A stretch of 64,000 nucleotides of DNA from the NCBI GenBank assembly GCA_018223435.1, contig JAGTTO010000001.1:3472001-3536000 (forward strand), read 5' to 3'. Of this stretch, positions 50,236-58,616 are shown piece after piece. The position numbers were made by a program, and so were the translations under genes. The notes under the pieces were generated by a model. It saw nothing but the letters and a program-made list of their open reading frames with translations, was not told the origin of the DNA and did no database searches. This stretch comes from Lachnospiraceae bacterium Marseille-Q4251. Its GTDB lineage: Bacteria; Bacillota; Clostridia; Lachnospirales; Lachnospiraceae. The number at the start of each line of letters is the position of its first letter. Position 1 is the stretch's first letter.

Positions 50236-50351
50236 ACAAGTTCCCTCCTTCATTCGCTGTATAGCGTTAAAACGATGATACGGGGGAAAAGTGGAAAAGT
50301 CAACCGGATTTTTGTGTTAGTGGGTTGGTTTTTGATAGATTATCTGTTAGA

Positions 50352-50524
50352 ATGATGATGCCAGGGGACCAAACTCAAGAGCCGTTCCTGCTTGCAGGAG
50401 AAGGCTCTTGAACTTGGGATCCGCCCAAACATGAGGAAGTAGCGATTTACGAAGTGAATCAGCGGATTCCGAATGGTTGGAGAATTGCGAGAGCGAAGCG
50501 GAGCAATTCGTATTGCATCATCAT
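50352..50524 (+). repeat. Structured intergenic repeat A (CTTG-hairpin family)
   Basis: Ten-base terminal inverted repeats ATGATGATGC (50352-50361) and GCATCATCAT (50515-50524) enclose two stems. Stem I: CAAGAGCC-GT-TCCTG-CTTG-CAGGA-GAA-GGCTCTTG (about 50376-50410), with flanking CCAA/TTGG. Stem II: GAATTGC/GCAATTC (50482-50508) around GAGAGCGAAGCGGA. It lies between ilvB and the Nudix gene. The same layout, loop and GCGAG/GAAGCGGA tail occur in repeats B and C. Confidence 0.65.
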
Positions 50525-50541
50525 GAAAGGAACAGCAGAAA

Positions 50542-51126
50542 ATGAGTTTGAAAGAGGATCTTCTTGCCTACCAGCCCTTCAACGAGCAGGAAGAAAAAGA
50601 TAGAGAGGTCATGCTGGCTCTTCTGGACACTCAGCCGGACATTTTTGAGAGGAAGAACCGGGTGGCACATTTCACCGCCTCCGCCTGGCTGGTGAATCAG
50701 GCCCATGACAAGGTGCTGATGATCTACCACAACATCTACCATTCCTGGGCCTGGACCGGCGGCCATGCGGACGGAGATCAGGACCTTCTCCATGTGGCTT
50801 TGAAGGAAGCACGGGAGGAGACAGGCATCACGAATTTAAAGCAGGTTTCCGAGGGGATTTTTTCCCTGGAAATGCTCACGGTGGACGGCCATGTGAAGAG
50901 AGGAGAGTACGTTTCCTCACATCTTCATGCCAACGTCACCTATTTACTGGAGGCCGACGAGGCAGATACGCTCCACATCAAGCCCGACGAGAACAGCGGC
51001 GTGCGCTGGTTTGCGCTGGATGAGGCGCTGAAAGCCTGCAGCGAGCCCTGGATGGCGGAGCATATTTATAAAAAACTGAATGAAAAGCTATCTCTGGAGA
51101 ACCCGGATACGGGCCGGAACAGATAA
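50542..51126 (+). CDS. Nudix hydrolase
   Basis: 194 residues starting at ATG 50542. The Nudix box is GHADGDQDLLHVALKEAREE then TGI; the first Glu of the consensus is Gln here, while the metal-binding EExG-type end (REETGI) is kept. AHFTASAWLVNQAHDKVLMI and HSWAWTGGHADG are typical of this clostridial Nudix group. Start supported by GAAAGG. The substrate is probably a nucleoside or sugar diphosphate. Followed 26 bases later by the ABC transporter ATPase gene. Confidence 0.9.
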   Translation: MSLKEDLLAYQPFNEQEEKDREVMLALLDTQPDIFERKNRVAHFTASAWLVNQAHDKVLMIYHNIYHSWAWTGGHADGDQDLLHVALKEAREETGITNLKQVSEGIFSLEMLTVDGHVKRGEYVSSHLHANVTYLLEADEADTLHIKPDENSGVRWFALDEALKACSEPWMAEHIYKKLNEKLSLENPDTGRNR

Positions 51127-51152
51127 GCGGAAAGATAAGAGGGAAAAAGCAT

Positions 51153-52244
51153 ATGAAAATTCAGTTGGAGGACCTGACCAAAAGCTTTCCCGGCAGGGGA
51201 AGAAACAGCAGCCGGGTGACAGCGGTGAAGGATTTTAATTTCGAGATCCCCGACGGGGAACTCATCGGCCTTCTGGGCCCCTCGGGCTGTGGAAAAAGTA
51301 CGACGCTGAACATGATCTGCGGCCTGGAAAAGCCGACCAGCGGCAAGATCTTTTTCGGGGATAAGGACGTGACGGCGCTGCCGCCGGAAAAACGCGGAGT
51401 GGGCATGGTGTTTCAGAACTATGCGCTCTATCCGCATCTCACGGTTCGGCAGAACATCATCTTCCCGCTGCAGAACCTGAAAGGGAAGGACAAGCTTTCC
51501 AGGGCGGAGATGGAAAAAAGGGCCATGGACGTGGCGGCTCTCGTGCAGATTCAGGAACTCATGGAGCGAAAACCCGGCGAGCTCTCCGGCGGTCAGCAGC
51601 AGCGTGTGGCCATCGCCCGGGCGCTGGTGAAACTTCCACATGTACTTCTTCTGGACGAGCCCCTTTCCAATCTGGATGCGAGACTACGGCTTCAGACCCG
51701 GGAGGAGATTCGGAAGATCCAGCGGGCCACGAAGATTACGACGGTCTTTGTCACCCATGACCAGGAGGAGGCCATGAGCATTTCCGACCGCATTGTGGTG
51801 ATGAAAGCCGGTGTCGTTCAGCAGACCGGAAAGCCCCAGGAGGTCTACGACAATCCGGTAAATCTTTTTGTGGCGAAATTCCTTGGAACTCCGCCGATCA
51901 ACGTATTTCAGGGGAAAATCAAAAACGGAAAGGTCTGTATCGGAGACGCTGCCGTTCTTGACGCACCCGGTCAGAAGGATCGAGACGTTTTCGTGGGAAT
52001 CCGCCCCGAGGGCTTTCTTTTAAAAGAGGACGGCCCGCTGATTTGCCAGCTTGGCGGCGTGGAAGTCATGGGAAGAGACATTTCCATCGTTTCGAACCAC
52101 GAGGCTTCCTTAAATCCCAACATCCGCTCGATCATCAGCGCGGAGACGAAGGTAGATACCTCATCCGAAATCGTCCGCTTTGCGGTGAAGCCATCAAAAC
52201 TCTTTGTGTTTGACGGCAGCAGCGAAGAGCGGATCCGGATCTGA
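51153..52244 (+). CDS. Carbohydrate-type ABC transporter ATPase (UgpC/MsmK/MalK-like)
   Basis: 363 residues. Walker A GPSGCGKS (42-49), Q-loop VFQNYALYPH (Gln 88), signature LSGGQQQR, Walker B HVLLLDEPLSNLDA, switch His in VTHDQEEA. The C-terminal TOBE-type domain (NVFQGKIKNGKVCIG, VGIRPEGFLL) is that of CUT1 sugar importer ATPases. It begins a four-gene operon with two permeases and a binding protein. Substrate likely an oligosaccharide or glycerol phosphate. Confidence 0.93.
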   Translation: MKIQLEDLTKSFPGRGRNSSRVTAVKDFNFEIPDGELIGLLGPSGCGKSTTLNMICGLEKPTSGKIFFGDKDVTALPPEKRGVGMVFQNYALYPHLTVRQNIIFPLQNLKGKDKLSRAEMEKRAMDVAALVQIQELMERKPGELSGGQQQRVAIARALVKLPHVLLLDEPLSNLDARLRLQTREEIRKIQRATKITTVFVTHDQEEAMSISDRIVVMKAGVVQQTGKPQEVYDNPVNLFVAKFLGTPPINVFQGKIKNGKVCIGDAAVLDAPGQKDRDVFVGIRPEGFLLKEDGPLICQLGGVEVMGRDISIVSNHEASLNPNIRSIISAETKVDTSSEIVRFAVKPSKLFVFDGSSEERIRI

Positions 52245-52258
52245 CGGGAGGCGAAACC

Positions 52259-53155
52259 ATGGAAAAGAAAGATTTCAAAGGCTGGCTCTATCTCTTGCCG
52301 GCGCTGCTTTTTCTGGGAGCTTTTCTGGTCTATCCCCTCATAGACGTGTTTGTCTATTCCTTCGAGGAGGGCTATAACTCCGCTTCCCAGACTTACTGTG
52401 GCACGGGAATCTACAACTATTCCTATGTGCTCCATGATCCATATTTTCTCCAGGCTCTGAAAAATACCCTGCTTCTGGTGGCCATCACCGTGCCGGTATC
52501 GACGCTTCTAGCCCTCCTGATTTCGGTGGCCCTAAGCTCGGTCAAGCCGCTTAGGAAGCTCTATCAGACGGTATATTTTCTGCCTTATGTGACAAACACA
52601 CTGGCCATCGGTCTGGTGTTTATGATCCTTTTTAAAAAGACAGCCTACACCGACGGACTCATCAATCTGGTGTTGAACTGGTTTGGCGGCGAATCGGTGG
52701 ATTTCATCGACGGCCCCTACTGGGCCAAGATGCTGGTGCTCTGTGTGTACACGGTCTGGGTGGTTATGCCCTTCAAGATTCTGATTCTCACGAGCGCTCT
52801 GGCTTCTGTGAACCAGACCTATTACAATGCGGCCCGGGTGGACGGAACCTCCAAGTTCCGGATTTTCTATAAAATCACGCTGCCGATGATCTCGCCGACT
52901 GTGTTTTACCTTGTGATCACCGGCTTCATCGGAGCCTTCAAGGCCTACAGCGATGCTGTGGCGCTCTTTGGAACGAACCTCAATGCGGCGGGCATGAATA
53001 CGATCGTCGGTTATGTTTACGACATGCTTTACGGAGACAGCGGCGGCTATCCGTCCTATGCTTCCGCGGCGGCAATCATCCTGTTTGTCATCGTCCTGAC
53101 CATCACCTGCATCAACCTGCTGGTCAGCCGGAAACACGTTCACTATACCAAATGA
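52259..53155 (+). CDS. Carbohydrate ABC transporter permease (MalF/UgpA-like)
   Basis: 298 residues starting at ATG 52259, 14 bases after the ATPase. Six membrane helices, and the EAA loop AARVDGTSKFRIFYKITLPM. It opens with LYLLPALLFLGAFLVYPLID, typical of CUT1 permeases. It pairs with the next gene. Confidence 0.93.
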   Translation: MEKKDFKGWLYLLPALLFLGAFLVYPLIDVFVYSFEEGYNSASQTYCGTGIYNYSYVLHDPYFLQALKNTLLLVAITVPVSTLLALLISVALSSVKPLRKLYQTVYFLPYVTNTLAIGLVFMILFKKTAYTDGLINLVLNWFGGESVDFIDGPYWAKMLVLCVYTVWVVMPFKILILTSALASVNQTYYNAARVDGTSKFRIFYKITLPMISPTVFYLVITGFIGAFKAYSDAVALFGTNLNAAGMNTIVGYVYDMLYGDSGGYPSYASAAAIILFVIVLTITCINLLVSRKHVHYTK

Positions 53156-53165
53156 GGACAGAAAA

Positions 53166-54029
53166 ATGGATTATGAAAAAATAGAGCAGTCGGAAAAAAG
53201 ACGCCGGATCCTTGGAAAAGGAGTAACCTATCTTTTTCTGACGATCTGGGCGCTCATCGTCCTGTTTCCTTTTTACTGGATGCTTCTGACTTCTGTAAAA
53301 AGCTACGGCGCTTATAACGCGGAGCATATCCCGGCGTTTTTCACCGCGTCGCCGACTCTTGAAAACTATAAGGACGCCTTCACGGCCGTTCCTCTGGCAA
53401 AATATCTTCTGAACACACTGATTTTCACGGTGATCACGACGGCCATCATGATGGTGGTCATCACACTGGCGGCCTACGCCTTTGCAAGACTGAGTTTCCC
53501 GGGAAAAAATCTGGTCTTCACGCTTTTTCTCTCTCTGATGATGATTCCGGCGGAGCTGGTGGTCATCACAAACTTTGTGACGATCACGAACCTGAACCTC
53601 CGGAACACCTTCACGGGACTGATTCTCCCCTCGGTGACTTCAGTTTTCTACATTTATCTTTTGAAGGAAAATTTCGAGCAGGTGCCCGACGAGCTTTACC
53701 GGGCGGCGAAGGTGGACGGAACCTCGGACCTGAAATTTCTCTGTAAGGTCATGATTCCGATCTGCAAGCCCACCATGGTGACGATTGTGATTTTAAAGGT
53801 TATCGAGTGCTGGAACTCCTATGTGTGGCCCCGCCTCATCACCGACGATCCCAACCTGTATCTCGTTTCCAACGGAATCCAGGAGATCAGGGAAAACGGC
53901 TTCGGCCGGGAAAATATTCCTGCCATGATGGCGGCGGTGGTGGTCATTTCCCTGCCCCTCATCGTTCTGTTTCTGGTTTTCCGGAGCCGGATCATGGAAG
54001 GGGTATCAAGAGGAGGGACAAAAGGATGA
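53166..54029 (+). CDS. Carbohydrate ABC transporter permease (MalG/UgpE-like)
   Basis: 287 residues starting at ATG 53166. It has the opening WALIVLFPFYWMLLTSVKSY, six helices, and an EAA loop AAKVDGTSDLKFLCKVMIPI. The stop overlaps the binding-protein start as ATGA, so the last two are translationally coupled. The second channel half of the importer. Confidence 0.93.
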   Translation: MDYEKIEQSEKRRRILGKGVTYLFLTIWALIVLFPFYWMLLTSVKSYGAYNAEHIPAFFTASPTLENYKDAFTAVPLAKYLLNTLIFTVITTAIMMVVITLAAYAFARLSFPGKNLVFTLFLSLMMIPAELVVITNFVTITNLNLRNTFTGLILPSVTSVFYIYLLKENFEQVPDELYRAAKVDGTSDLKFLCKVMIPICKPTMVTIVILKVIECWNSYVWPRLITDDPNLYLVSNGIQEIRENGFGRENIPAMMAAVVVISLPLIVLFLVFRSRIMEGVSRGGTKG

Positions 54030-55639
54030 AAAGCAGATGGAAAAAATATCTGGCGGCAGGCCTTCTCACAGCAGGTGTGCTTTCCCTCACGGGCTGCCAC
54101 GGGGCGAAGGAGGAGAAGAACTTTGAGCTTCCGGATACCTTTGATACTTCAAAAAATTATGAGATTACCTTCTGGGCGAAAAACGATACGAACAAGACCC
54201 AGACCGATATCTATAAGAAGGCAATTTCCGATTTTGAGGCCCTTTACCCAAACATCACGGTGAATTTGAAGCTGTATACGGATTACGGAAAAATTTATAA
54301 CGACGTCATCACCAACATCGCCACGGACACGACGCCGAATGTCTGCATCACCTACCCGGACCACATCGCAACTTACCTCACGGGCAAGGATACGGTGGTG
54401 CCGCTGGATGAGCTTCTGACGGATGAGACTTACGGCCTTGGCGGAAGCGGTCTGGCTTTCGACTCTCCGACGGAGGAGGAGATCATTCCGCAGTTCCTTT
54501 CCGAGTGCAGCATCGAGGGCCATTATTATGCCCTGCCCTTCATGCGTTCCACCGAGGCCTGCTATGTGAATAAGACCTATGTGGAAAAACTGGGCTACAC
54601 CCTGCCGGAGACATTGACCTGGGACTTCATCTGGGAGGTTTCCGAGGCGGCCACGAAGAAAAACAGCGACGGAACCTATGCGGTGAATGGTCAGGATGTC
54701 ATGATTCCTTTCATCTATAAGTCTACCGACAATATGATGATCGAATATCTGGCCGAGAAAGATGCAGCCTATTCCACGGCGGAGGGGGAGATCGGTCTTT
54801 TCAACAACACGACGAAGGATTTCCTTTTGAATATCGCAGAGCACACGAAGACGGGAGCTTTTTCCACCTTCAAGATCTCCGGTTATCCGGCCAATTTCCT
54901 CAATGCGGGCCAGTGCATTTTCGCCATTGATTCCACGGCGGGTTCTACCTGGATGGGAACCAACGCGCCGCTGGTGGATATCAGCGACGATGCAGTGCAG
55001 GAGTTTGACACGGAGGTCATGATGATTCCGCAGGTGGACCCGGAGCATCCGAAAATGATTTCCCAGGGACCGTCGGTCTGCGTGTTCGATAAGCAGGACC
55101 CCCAGGAAGTTCTGGCCTCCTGGCTCTTTACGCAGTATCTTCTGACCAACGAGGTGCAGATCGCCTACTCGGAGACCGAAGGCTATGTGCCCGTCACCTC
55201 GAAAGCACAGGATTCCGCGGAGTATCAGGATTATCTTTCCAGGGCGGGAGAGGACAACAATACTTTCTACGATGTGAAGATTGCGGCCTCGAAGCTGCTT
55301 CTCACCCATGCAGAAGATACCTTTGTGACGGCTGTCTTTAACGGTTCTGCCTCCCTTCGTGACGCGGCAGGCCAGCTTATCGAGGATGTGACGAAGTCGG
55401 TGCGAAGGAAAAAAGAGATTGACGACACCTATATCGAGAACCTCTACAGCGATGTGACCTCTCTCTATCATCTGGACCAGAACAGCACAGGAGGAGCCGA
55501 CGGGAAAAAGGATCTCGGCCCCCTGCCGAAAACTTCCGTGGCCCTTCTTGGCGCCCTTGGAGTGATCTGGGCGCTGATCCTTCTGTATCTTCTGAAAGAA
55601 TTGGTGAAAAAAAGAAAATATCAGCGGGAAAACCATTGA
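54026..55639 (+). CDS. ABC transporter substrate-binding lipoprotein with C-terminal helix
   Basis: 537 residues starting at ATG 54026. The signal peptide ends in LTGC (lipobox, Cys about 24), so it is lipid-anchored. The SBP_bac_1 fold: YEITFWAKNDTNKTQTDIYK, DYGKIYNDVITNIATDTTPN, GHYYALPFMRSTEACYVNKT. Unlike usual binding proteins it also has a hydrophobic helix near the end (SVALLGALGVIWALILLYLL) with a basic tail KKRKYQRE. It should thus be tethered at both ends. Fourth gene of the sugar importer operon. Confidence 0.92.
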   Translation: MKSRWKKYLAAGLLTAGVLSLTGCHGAKEEKNFELPDTFDTSKNYEITFWAKNDTNKTQTDIYKKAISDFEALYPNITVNLKLYTDYGKIYNDVITNIATDTTPNVCITYPDHIATYLTGKDTVVPLDELLTDETYGLGGSGLAFDSPTEEEIIPQFLSECSIEGHYYALPFMRSTEACYVNKTYVEKLGYTLPETLTWDFIWEVSEAATKKNSDGTYAVNGQDVMIPFIYKSTDNMMIEYLAEKDAAYSTAEGEIGLFNNTTKDFLLNIAEHTKTGAFSTFKISGYPANFLNAGQCIFAIDSTAGSTWMGTNAPLVDISDDAVQEFDTEVMMIPQVDPEHPKMISQGPSVCVFDKQDPQEVLASWLFTQYLLTNEVQIAYSETEGYVPVTSKAQDSAEYQDYLSRAGEDNNTFYDVKIAASKLLLTHAEDTFVTAVFNGSASLRDAAGQLIEDVTKSVRRKKEIDDTYIENLYSDVTSLYHLDQNSTGGADGKKDLGPLPKTSVALLGALGVIWALILLYLLKELVKKRKYQRENH

Positions 55640-55666
55640 TTTCAAAGCAAAAATCTGTATAATATA

Positions 55667-55803
55667 ACTGTTCAGAGCCAAGTAGATTTTTGAACTAAAG
55701 TGTGAGTCATGCTTGCATGAACGAGCACTTTTGAGAAAAAATCTATTTGGCGAGAAGCCATAGCGAGATGAAGCGAAGCGGAATCGAGCTGGCTCTGAAC
55801 AGT
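55667..55803 (+). repeat. Structured intergenic repeat B (CTTG-hairpin family)
   Basis: Perfect 14-base terminal repeats ACTGTTCAGAGCCA (55667-55680) and TGGCTCTGAACAGT (55790-55803). Inside: TAGATTTTT...AAAAAATCTA around AAAGTG-TGAG-TCATG-CTTG-CATGA-ACGAG-CACTTT, then TGGC-GAGAA-GCCA and a tail GCGAGATGAAGCGAAGCGGA. About 80 percent identical in reverse orientation to repeat C (58680-58820), with a compensatory G-C/A-T change in the terminal stem. Lies between two operons. Confidence 0.72.
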
Positions 55804-55877
55804 ATGTTAAAATAATTAACAGAGACACCCGAGAAGGGCGCCTCCGCGTCCGGAGAACGGACGGAAAGGAGAAACTT

Positions 55878-56690
55878 ATGAAAAAAAGACTGGTGTTAAT
55901 GATGGCACTTTCCATGGCTCTGGCTGTTCCGGGCTGTGCAATGGCTGAGGAGAGCACAGAGGCAGCAACAGAGACAGTCAGCGAAGCAGCTGAGACTGAG
56001 ACCGAGGAAGCTACCGAGGTTGAGACCGATGTAAAGGGCGAGGGCGTTATGACCCACGAAGAGTACCTGGCAGCAGATGTTGACGCTGAGGTTGTCATCG
56101 AGACCTATGTACAGGCAAAACAGTCCTGGTGGGAGGACAAAGCAACCATCTATACCCAGGATAAGGACGGCGCTTACTTCATTTACAATATGCCCTGCTC
56201 CGAGGAAGAGTACGAGAAACTCGTTCCGGGAACCAAGATCAAAGTAACCGGATACAAAGCAGAGTGGTCCGGTGAGATCGAGGTTGCTGATGTAGAGTCC
56301 TTCGAGATTGAGGATGGCGAGTACATCGCAAAACCGCTGGATGTAACAGACCTTCTGGGAAAAGACGAGCTCATCGACCATCAGAACGAGCTGGTTTCCT
56401 TCAAAGGAATGACCGTTGAGGCAGCTGGCCAGGATGCAGACGGAAACGACGTTCCGTTCCTGTACAACTACGACGGTTCCGGAAGCGAGGGAGACGATCT
56501 GTACTTCAACGTTTCCTACAATGGCGAGACCTACACCTTTACCGTTGAGTCCTATCTCTGCGATAAAGATACTGACGTATACAAAGCAGTAGAGGCTCTT
56601 CAGATCGGCGATAAGATCGACATGGAAGGTTTCCTGTACTGGTATGAGGGCGTAAACCCGCACATCACTTCTGTGACTGCAGCAGAGTAA
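55878..56690 (+). CDS. Secreted lipoprotein with two OB-fold-like segments
   Basis: 270 residues starting at ATG 55878 behind GGAAAGGAGAAAC. Signal peptide ending VPGC (lipobox, Cys 20). An acidic, Thr/Glu-rich linker (ESTEAATETVSEAAETETEE) covers residues about 24-55. Two similar beta-rich parts follow: VVIETYVQAKQSWWEDKATI with YFIYNMPCSEEEYEKLVPGT, then HQNELVSFKGMTVEAAGQDA with VESYLCDKDTDVYKAVEALQ. The pattern (VTGYKA; MEGFLYWYEG) is OB-like. Exported to the cell surface; ligand unknown. Confidence 0.75.
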   Translation: MKKRLVLMMALSMALAVPGCAMAEESTEAATETVSEAAETETEEATEVETDVKGEGVMTHEEYLAADVDAEVVIETYVQAKQSWWEDKATIYTQDKDGAYFIYNMPCSEEEYEKLVPGTKIKVTGYKAEWSGEIEVADVESFEIEDGEYIAKPLDVTDLLGKDELIDHQNELVSFKGMTVEAAGQDADGNDVPFLYNYDGSGSEGDDLYFNVSYNGETYTFTVESYLCDKDTDVYKAVEALQIGDKIDMEGFLYWYEGVNPHITSVTAAE

Positions 56691-56698
56691 AGCCCGGG

Positions 56699-56740
56699 CC
56701 AGGGGGACGGTGTTTTCGGACTTTTAACTGTCCCTATTGG
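56699..56740. repeat. Short GGGACGG-type inverted repeat
   Basis: CCAGGGGGACGGTGTTTTCG ... ACTGTCCCTATTGG. Its complement resembles 62470-62512 and 62519-62544: CCAA-AGGGACAG ... ACACCGTCCCC-TGG. Three copies in the window. Confidence 0.55.
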
Positions 56741-56752
56741 TTCAAATAAGAG

Positions 56753-56802
56753 AAAAACCACCGGGAAGACGTTGAGGGGATGTCTTCTTCGGTGGTTTTT
56801 TT
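56753..56802. terminator. Bidirectional terminator
   Basis: AAAAACCACCGGGAAGAC (56753-56770) pairs with GTCTTCTTCGGTGGTTTTTT (56782-56801), A-rich on one side and T-rich on the other; it serves the lipoprotein gene and the convergent PPTase gene. Confidence 0.88.
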
Positions 56803-56804
56803 GC

Positions 56805-57437
56805 TTAAAAAAGTAGTTCCTCCAGTGTAAGGAACTTAAGGGACACGGCCATTTCTTCTTCAGAGCAGAGCGCAATCCGATACCCCTCCAGGGTAAATTC
56901 CTGAAAAAAAACAGGAAGCGTCTGCTCACCCGGGAGCACCTCAAAAGAATTTAAGGGAACGCGGATACCCTGCCCGGTAAATTTCAAATAGCTCTCTTTC
57001 CTGGCCCAGATCCTCGTAAACATTTCCGGTCCCTGCTCCCGGATCAGCGCCTGTTCCCCTTCGGTAAAGCAGCGTTCTGCGATATGAAAGCGGTCCGGCG
57101 TTTCCTTCTGGATATCGACACCTGAGGGAGAAAGTCCGTAAGCGCAGACGGCGTACATCCCACTGTGGGAAAGGTTAAAAAAGTGCTTTTCATCGGCGAT
57201 AACCGGTTTTCCTCCTTTTTCCAGGGAAAGGGCGGAAAAAGACACTTTCATTTTCAAAAAGGCCCGGCGGGCCAGAAGTCCGGCGGCGAGCGTAAGACAG
57301 CGATCCTCTGCTTTTTTCTGGCGGAGGATTTTTTCTTTTCTGTGGGCCCAGAGTCCCTCGTCCGGGAGGCGATCAAAGGATTTCTGAAAAAAATTCTCAT
57401 CAAGAAGAGGAGCAATGGAAAAAACTTCTAAATGCAT
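56805..57437 (-). CDS. 4'-phosphopantetheinyl transferase (Sfp type)
   Basis: 210 residues. Motifs: KHFFNLSHSGMYAVCAYG, GVDIQKE (first metal-binding Asp) and TRIWARKESYLKFTGQGIR (W-x-x-KES). Together they form the Mg2+ and CoA site. It transfers phosphopantetheine from CoA to carrier proteins of NRPS, PKS or fatty acid systems. Length suits Sfp (about 220). No carrier protein or NRPS gene is in the window, so its target is elsewhere. Start ATG 57437. Confidence 0.92.
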   Translation of the reverse strand: MHLEVFSIAPLLDENFFQKSFDRLPDEGLWAHRKEKILRQKKAEDRCLTLAAGLLARRAFLKMKVSFSALSLEKGGKPVIADEKHFFNLSHSGMYAVCAYGLSPSGVDIQKETPDRFHIAERCFTEGEQALIREQGPEMFTRIWARKESYLKFTGQGIRVPLNSFEVLPGEQTLPVFFQEFTLEGYRIALCSEEEMAVSLKFLTLEELLF

Positions 57438-57566
57438 AAGAATACTCCCTTTCTGTAAAAAATCGATCTGATTTATTCATCATATCATAGAAAACATACG
57501 GAAAGATACTGCTTTTTTTAGAAAAATATGGTACACTGAACCAAAAGTGAAGGCAAGAGGAATGCT

Positions 57567-57849
57567 ATGAAAAATTGTGGAATAGACGCTATATTTATAT
57601 TATCGTGGGGATTCTGATGTATTATACCTCATCGGTACAGAAAGTGGCAACAGAACAGTGTTTCAGCATTCTCGATGATTCCAGAGATCAGCTCTCCCGG
57701 ATGTCCGGACGATTCCCATCATTGCCCTGACGGCCAATGCCTTCATGGAAGACGAAAAGAAATGCCTGGAAGCCGGCATGAACGCTCACCTGCCGAAACC
57801 GATGGATGTGGAGAAGCTGTGCGGGATGATTGAGCGGCTGAGGAAATGA
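57567..57849 (+). pseudogene. Hybrid sensor histidine kinase, internally deleted
   Basis: The start region encodes LWNRRYIYIIVGILMYYTSS and TEQCFSILDDSRDQLSRM, the beginning of a membrane histidine kinase, in a frame offset by one base from the ATG. At about 57705 it switches to RTIPIIALTANAFMEDEKKC, then LEAGMNAHLPKPMDVEKL, the end of a receiver domain. Everything in between (sensor, HisKA, HATPase, phospho-Asp) is gone. The stop overlaps the next start as ATGA. Confidence 0.8.
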
Positions 57850-58391
57850 CTATGATAAAAAAACTGTTAAAAATTATTCCCATGTTATCTCTTACAGGGA
57901 CGATCGTGTTAAGCATTCTATATAAAACCACTTCTCTGGAAATTTTGCTTACGTTCGCAATTACCCTGGGAACCATTACCTATCATTTTGCAATGCGGTT
58001 GTTTGTAGCCTTTCTCTATCGTTCGGCGATGCATAACAGGGCGGATTACAGCAGGCGCTGGTATCAGGTGAGCAGAGCGGAGATGCGTTTCTATGAAAAG
58101 CTGGGAGTGAAGCGCTGGAAAAACAAAATGCCAACCTATGATCCCGGCACTTTTGATCCCAGGCAGCACAGCTGGGATGAGATCGCCCAGGCAACCTGCC
58201 AGGCCGAACTGGGGCATGAAACGATCGCAGTGCTGAGCTTCCTGCCGATCCTGGCAGGAAACTGGTTCGGAGCCTATCCGGTGTTTGTCATTACTTCCAT
58301 TCTGTCAGCGCTGTTTGATCTGATGTTTGTAGCGATGCAGAGATATAACAGACAGAGGATTGTCAGGCTGATAAAACGGAAATCATATTGA
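57846..58391 (+). CDS. CrtO-like acyltransferase family membrane protein
   Basis: 181 residues from ATG 57846, overlapping the stop of the histidine kinase remnant. Two N-terminal helices and two near the C-terminus. A conserved set: FYEKLGVKRWKNKMPTYDPG, then QATCQAELGHETIAVLSFLP and MQRYNRQRIVRL. The pattern W-K--P ... E-CxAEL-H ... QRYNR-R is that of the glycosyl-4,4'-diaponeurosporenoate acyltransferase (CrtO-like) family. In non-carotenogenic Clostridia its lipid substrate is unknown. Confidence 0.72.
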   Translation: MTMIKKLLKIIPMLSLTGTIVLSILYKTTSLEILLTFAITLGTITYHFAMRLFVAFLYRSAMHNRADYSRRWYQVSRAEMRFYEKLGVKRWKNKMPTYDPGTFDPRQHSWDEIAQATCQAELGHETIAVLSFLPILAGNWFGAYPVFVITSILSALFDLMFVAMQRYNRQRIVRLIKRKSY

Positions 58392-58393
58392 AG

Positions 58394-58615
58394 ATCAGGG
58401 TATGAAAGTTGTCTTTTCTTATACGAAATTTCCCTTTGTGCTTTTGATTGACGAGTGGGACTGCCTGTTTCGGGAATACAAACAAGATAAGGAAGCTCAG
58501 AAGGAATGTTGAGGCTTCGAGAACGTTGTTGGAGTCTCTCTGGAATAAGGATGAAAAAGCGGTGGCAGAAGGAACTGATAAAGCGACGAAAAAACATACC
58601 TGTGTGATTGAATAA
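58394..58615 (+). pseudogene. AAA-ATPase/DUF1703 protein, two fused scraps
   Basis: VVFSYTKFPFVLLIDEWDCL then FREYKQDKEAQKEC-stop belongs to the N-terminal ATPase (Walker B-like IDEWD). Further on, DEKAVAEGTDKATKKHTCVI E-stop joins the middle and the end of the C-terminal PD-(D/E)XK domain. The full protein is about 520 residues; only about 60 remain, from three separate parts. This family is numerous in Lachnospiraceae and often decayed. Confidence 0.78.
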
Positions 58616-58616
58616 C

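Noticed and set aside
50254..50350. T-box or leucine/valine attenuator upstream of ilvB
   Set aside because: No T-box AGGGUGGNACCGCG core and no peptide rich in Leu/Val/Ile codons in the roughly 100 bases before the gene.
55880..56040. Acidic Thr/Glu tract of the lipoprotein and Asp/Glu tract of the peptide-binding protein as horizontally shared modules
   Set aside because: Both look like low-complexity surface linkers common to secreted Lachnospiraceae proteins; they do not align as homologues.
54149..56098. Very long open frame on the minus strand opposite the sugar-binding protein
   Set aside because: It is a shadow of the true gene: no ribosome site, composition of a reverse frame with many His, Arg and Ser, and the plus-strand gene has a clear signal peptide and fold.
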